Positions 11,146-12,768 of a stretch of DNA of 12,768 nucleotides are shown in pieces. The first letter of the stretch is position 1. Each line of letters begins with the position of its first letter. Below the pieces are notes generated by a model. That model was not told where the DNA came from and ran no database searches. It saw only the letters and a program-made list of their open reading frames with translations. Both the position numbers and the translations under genes were made by a program. The stretch lies in NCBI GenBank assembly GCA_035550715.1, contig DASZOP010000170.1, positions 1-12,768 of the forward strand, read 5' to 3'. The stretch is from DASRVA01 sp035550715 (GTDB lineage Bacteria; Gemmatimonadota; Gemmatimonadetes; JACCXV01; JAHWKZ01).

Positions 11146-12768
11146 CTAGCCGCGCTTGCGACCGGCCAAGAGCCCGCGAACGGTGGTCAGAAACTCCTGA
11201 ATGTCGAAGGGTTTAGAGATGACAAGGTCGACGCCGAGCTCTCGCGCGCGCCGCGTGGCGCGTGCCCGGTCAAATCCGGACAGGATGACGACGGGAGTCG
11301 TCGCGTTGACCTGCTTCACCGCCTCGACGACTTCCCAGCCCGGGACGTCGGGCATCCCCAGGTCCGTGATCACGAGGTCGTACGGGCCTTCGTGCTCGCG
11401 CACCTTGGCGATGCCCTCGAGACCCGAGCCGGCGAGCGTCACCGAGTAGGCGGCGCCGCGAAGCATGTCGCCCACCGCCGTCCGAACGGTCTCGTCGTCG
11501 TCAACCAGCAGCACTTGCGGGCGGTCCGCCTCGCTGGGCTGGAGCGGAACGGGTGCGCCCTCGCCCGCCGCCGGGAGACGAAGCGTGACCGTCGTGCCGC
11601 GCCCCTCCTCGCTGTCTACCGTCGAGTCGCCGCCGTGCCGGGCCATCACGCCATAGACCATCGAGAGCCCGAGGCCGAGACCGGTCTCCCCCTTGGTCGA
11701 GAAGAACGGCTCGAACGCCCGCCGCCGAACGGACTCGGACATTCCCACACCCGTGTCCGACACGGAGACGGTGCCGCGGCCAGCGTCGAGCCCGGTTCGG
11801 ATCGTGATGGTCCCGCCGCGCGGCATTGCGTCCACCGCGTTGTGCAGCAGCTGCACCACGGCATCGAGCAACTCCGACTCCGCGCCAATGAGCTGGGAAT
11901 GCGGCCCGAAGTGCGTGATCAGCTCCACCGGCGCGCCGCGCGCCGAGGGCTCGTCCCGCCACTTGGCCCGCGTCTGCTCGACGGCGCGCTGGACGATGTC
12001 GTTCAGGTCCACGGGGCCGAACGGCTCCGCCGGGCGCGAGCGGCTGAACCCCTGGATCCGCGTGAGGGCGTCGATCCCGGTCCGCGTGGCGGCCTCGATC
12101 TCGTGCAGGCCGGACGCGATCTCCTTGGACTTCTCCCGGGAGGCGCGCTTGACCAGGAGCTGGGTCCGTCCGAGGATGCCCGCCAGCACGTTGTTGAAGA
12201 CGTGCCCCACCCCGCCCGCCATGTTCAGCAGGGCCTGCATCTTCTCGTCGACGGGGATCCGGCCCCCGCGCGCGGCCAGCTGGTCCTGCGCCGTCTCCAG
12301 CTCCTCCAGCCGCCGGCGCAGCCGCCGGAGCTCCTCCTCGTCGATCCGCGTGGTGTCCCGGACGACTTCCCGGACGACCTCCCGGTCGACCGGCACCTCC
12401 CGGACGATCTCCACCGGGACGTCGCGGACGATCTCCCGGACCACCTCGACCGGTACTTCCCGCACCACCTCCCGGTCGACCGCCACCTCCTTCACGACCT
12501 CCACCGGGACCTCGCGCACGACCTCCCGGTCGACCGGCACCTCCCGGACCACTTCCCTCACGATCTCGATCGGGACCTGGACCGGGACCTCCTTGACGAC
12601 CTCGACCTCCCGGATCACCTCCACGGGAACTTCCCGCACCACCTCCACTTCCCGGACCACTTCCCGGTCGACCGGCACCTCCCGGACCACTTCCTTCACG
12701 ACCTCCACCGGGACCTCGCGCACGACCTCCCGGTCGACCGGCACCTCCCGGACCACTTCCCTCACGAT
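11146..12768 (-). CDS. Hybrid histidine kinase/receiver with Val-Pro-Val repeat N-terminus (5' end beyond window)
   Basis: At least 539 residues are visible, and the true start lies outside the window. Residues 1-137 are a VREVPVDRE/VVREVPVEVVKE repeat, followed by a short Glu/Arg helix (141-165). The histidine-kinase part has the H-box GVGHVFNNVLAGI with His188, the N-box LLHNAVDAMP (Asn309), DTGVGM, FEPFFSTKGE and the G2 box GLGLGLSM. A C-terminal receiver (about 417-535) has acidic residues 422-424, phospho-acceptor Asp468, Ser496 and Lys518. There is no membrane segment in the visible part. Histidine kinases pass phosphate from ATP via His to Asp; here both sites are in one protein with no visible output domain. 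The residue after His188 is Val rather than the usual Asp/Glu. It lies upstream of pilM, but the gap has its own promoter candidate, so a link to pili is only positional. Confidence 0.9.
   Translation of the reverse strand: MVREVVREVPVDREVVREVPVEVVKEVVREVPVDREVVREVEVVREVPVEVIREVEVVKEVPVQVPIEIVREVVREVPVDREVVREVPVEVVKEVAVDREVVREVPVEVVREIVRDVPVEIVREVPVDREVVREVVRDTTRIDEEELRRLRRRLEELETAQDQLAARGGRIPVDEKMQALLNMAGGVGHVFNNVLAGILGRTQLLVKRASREKSKEIASGLHEIEAATRTGIDALTRIQGFSRSRPAEPFGPVDLNDIVQRAVEQTRAKWRDEPSARGAPVELITHFGPHSQLIGAESELLDAVVQLLHNAVDAMPRGGTITIRTGLDAGRGTVSVSDTGVGMSESVRRRAFEPFFSTKGETGLGLGLSMVYGVMARHGGDSTVDSEEGRGTTVTLRLPAAGEGAPVPLQPSEADRPQVLLVDDDETVRTAVGDMLRGAAYSVTLAGSGLEGIAKVREHEGPYDLVITDLGMPDVPGWEVVEAVKQVNATTPVVILSGFDRARATRRARELGVDLVISKPFDIQEFLTTVRGLLAGRKRG
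12355..12768 (-). repeat. In-frame repeat array encoding (V)REVPV-D/E units
   Basis: About 414 bases at the window edge encode alternating units such as VREVPVDRE, VVREVPVEVVKE and EVPVQVPIEIVRE. The palindrome CCGGTCGACCGG recurs at 12382, 12526, 12664 and 12730 (with a one-base variant at 12472), each time encoding Pro-Val-Asp-Arg. It is an expanded coding repeat, continuous in frame and without spacers. It continues beyond the window. Confidence 0.9.
12488..12768 (-). repeat. 77-bp perfect direct repeat with 204-bp offset inside the kinase gene
   Basis: Bases 12488-12564 are identical to 12692-12768; the second copy is cut by the window edge, so the true match may be longer. The offset of 204 bases is 68 codons, so the duplication is in frame (residues 2-25 repeat as 70-93). 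Complete identity, including third positions, implies recent duplication or gene conversion. Confidence 0.85.

Noticed and set aside
12355..12768. Regular short repeats resembling a CRISPR array
   Set aside because: The repeats are uneven, have no unique spacers and stay in one open frame fused to a histidine kinase.

Overview
The window is GC-rich chromosomal DNA from a Gram-negative-type bacterium. A secretin (PilQ) and lipoproteins imply an outer membrane. The gene content and order resemble Deltaproteobacteria or Methylomirabilota/Rokubacteria-like lineages, but that placement is inference from gene order and base composition, not from a marker search. Nearly all genes lie on the minus strand, so they read from right to left.

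Right end (11146-12768): the C-terminal part of a hybrid histidine kinase/receiver protein. Its N-terminal region is a long Val-Pro-Val/Arg-Glu-Val repeat that runs off the window. A relatively AT-rich 185-bp gap (10961-11145) follows and carries a plausible promoter for the next operon. The core (5973-10960) is a complete type IV pilus assembly set, pilM-pilN-pilO-pilP-pilQ: the cytoplasmic actin-like protein, the inner-membrane alignment pair, the periplasmic link and the outer-membrane secretin. Closely coupled downstream are a small exported protein of unknown function, aroB (3-dehydroquinate synthase, shikimate pathway) and two lipoproteins, each with one Ig-like domain (3145-4260).

Left part: one plus-strand gene (1954-3066) encodes an exported protein with three repeated beta modules and a degenerate staphylococcal-nuclease-like C-terminus. 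It converges on the lipoproteins across a perfect 12-bp hairpin. It diverges from a second minus-strand operon, TPR protein-efp-accB (158-1801), through a 103-bp region with two back-to-back sigma70-like promoters sharing a 13-bp core. At the left edge a zinc-ribbon protein starts and is cut off by the window.

The layout looks like the widespread order pilMNOPQ-aroK-aroB-aroQ-pepP-efp-accB-accC with several members replaced. An unknown exported protein sits where aroK is usual, about 3 kb of envelope-type genes sit where aroQ/pepP are usual, and a zinc-ribbon gene follows accB where accC is usual. Most points worth a second look are in these replacement genes and in the repeat-bearing kinase. 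I did not find a clear new defence or mobile system: there are no transposases, integrases, tRNAs or CRISPR arrays.
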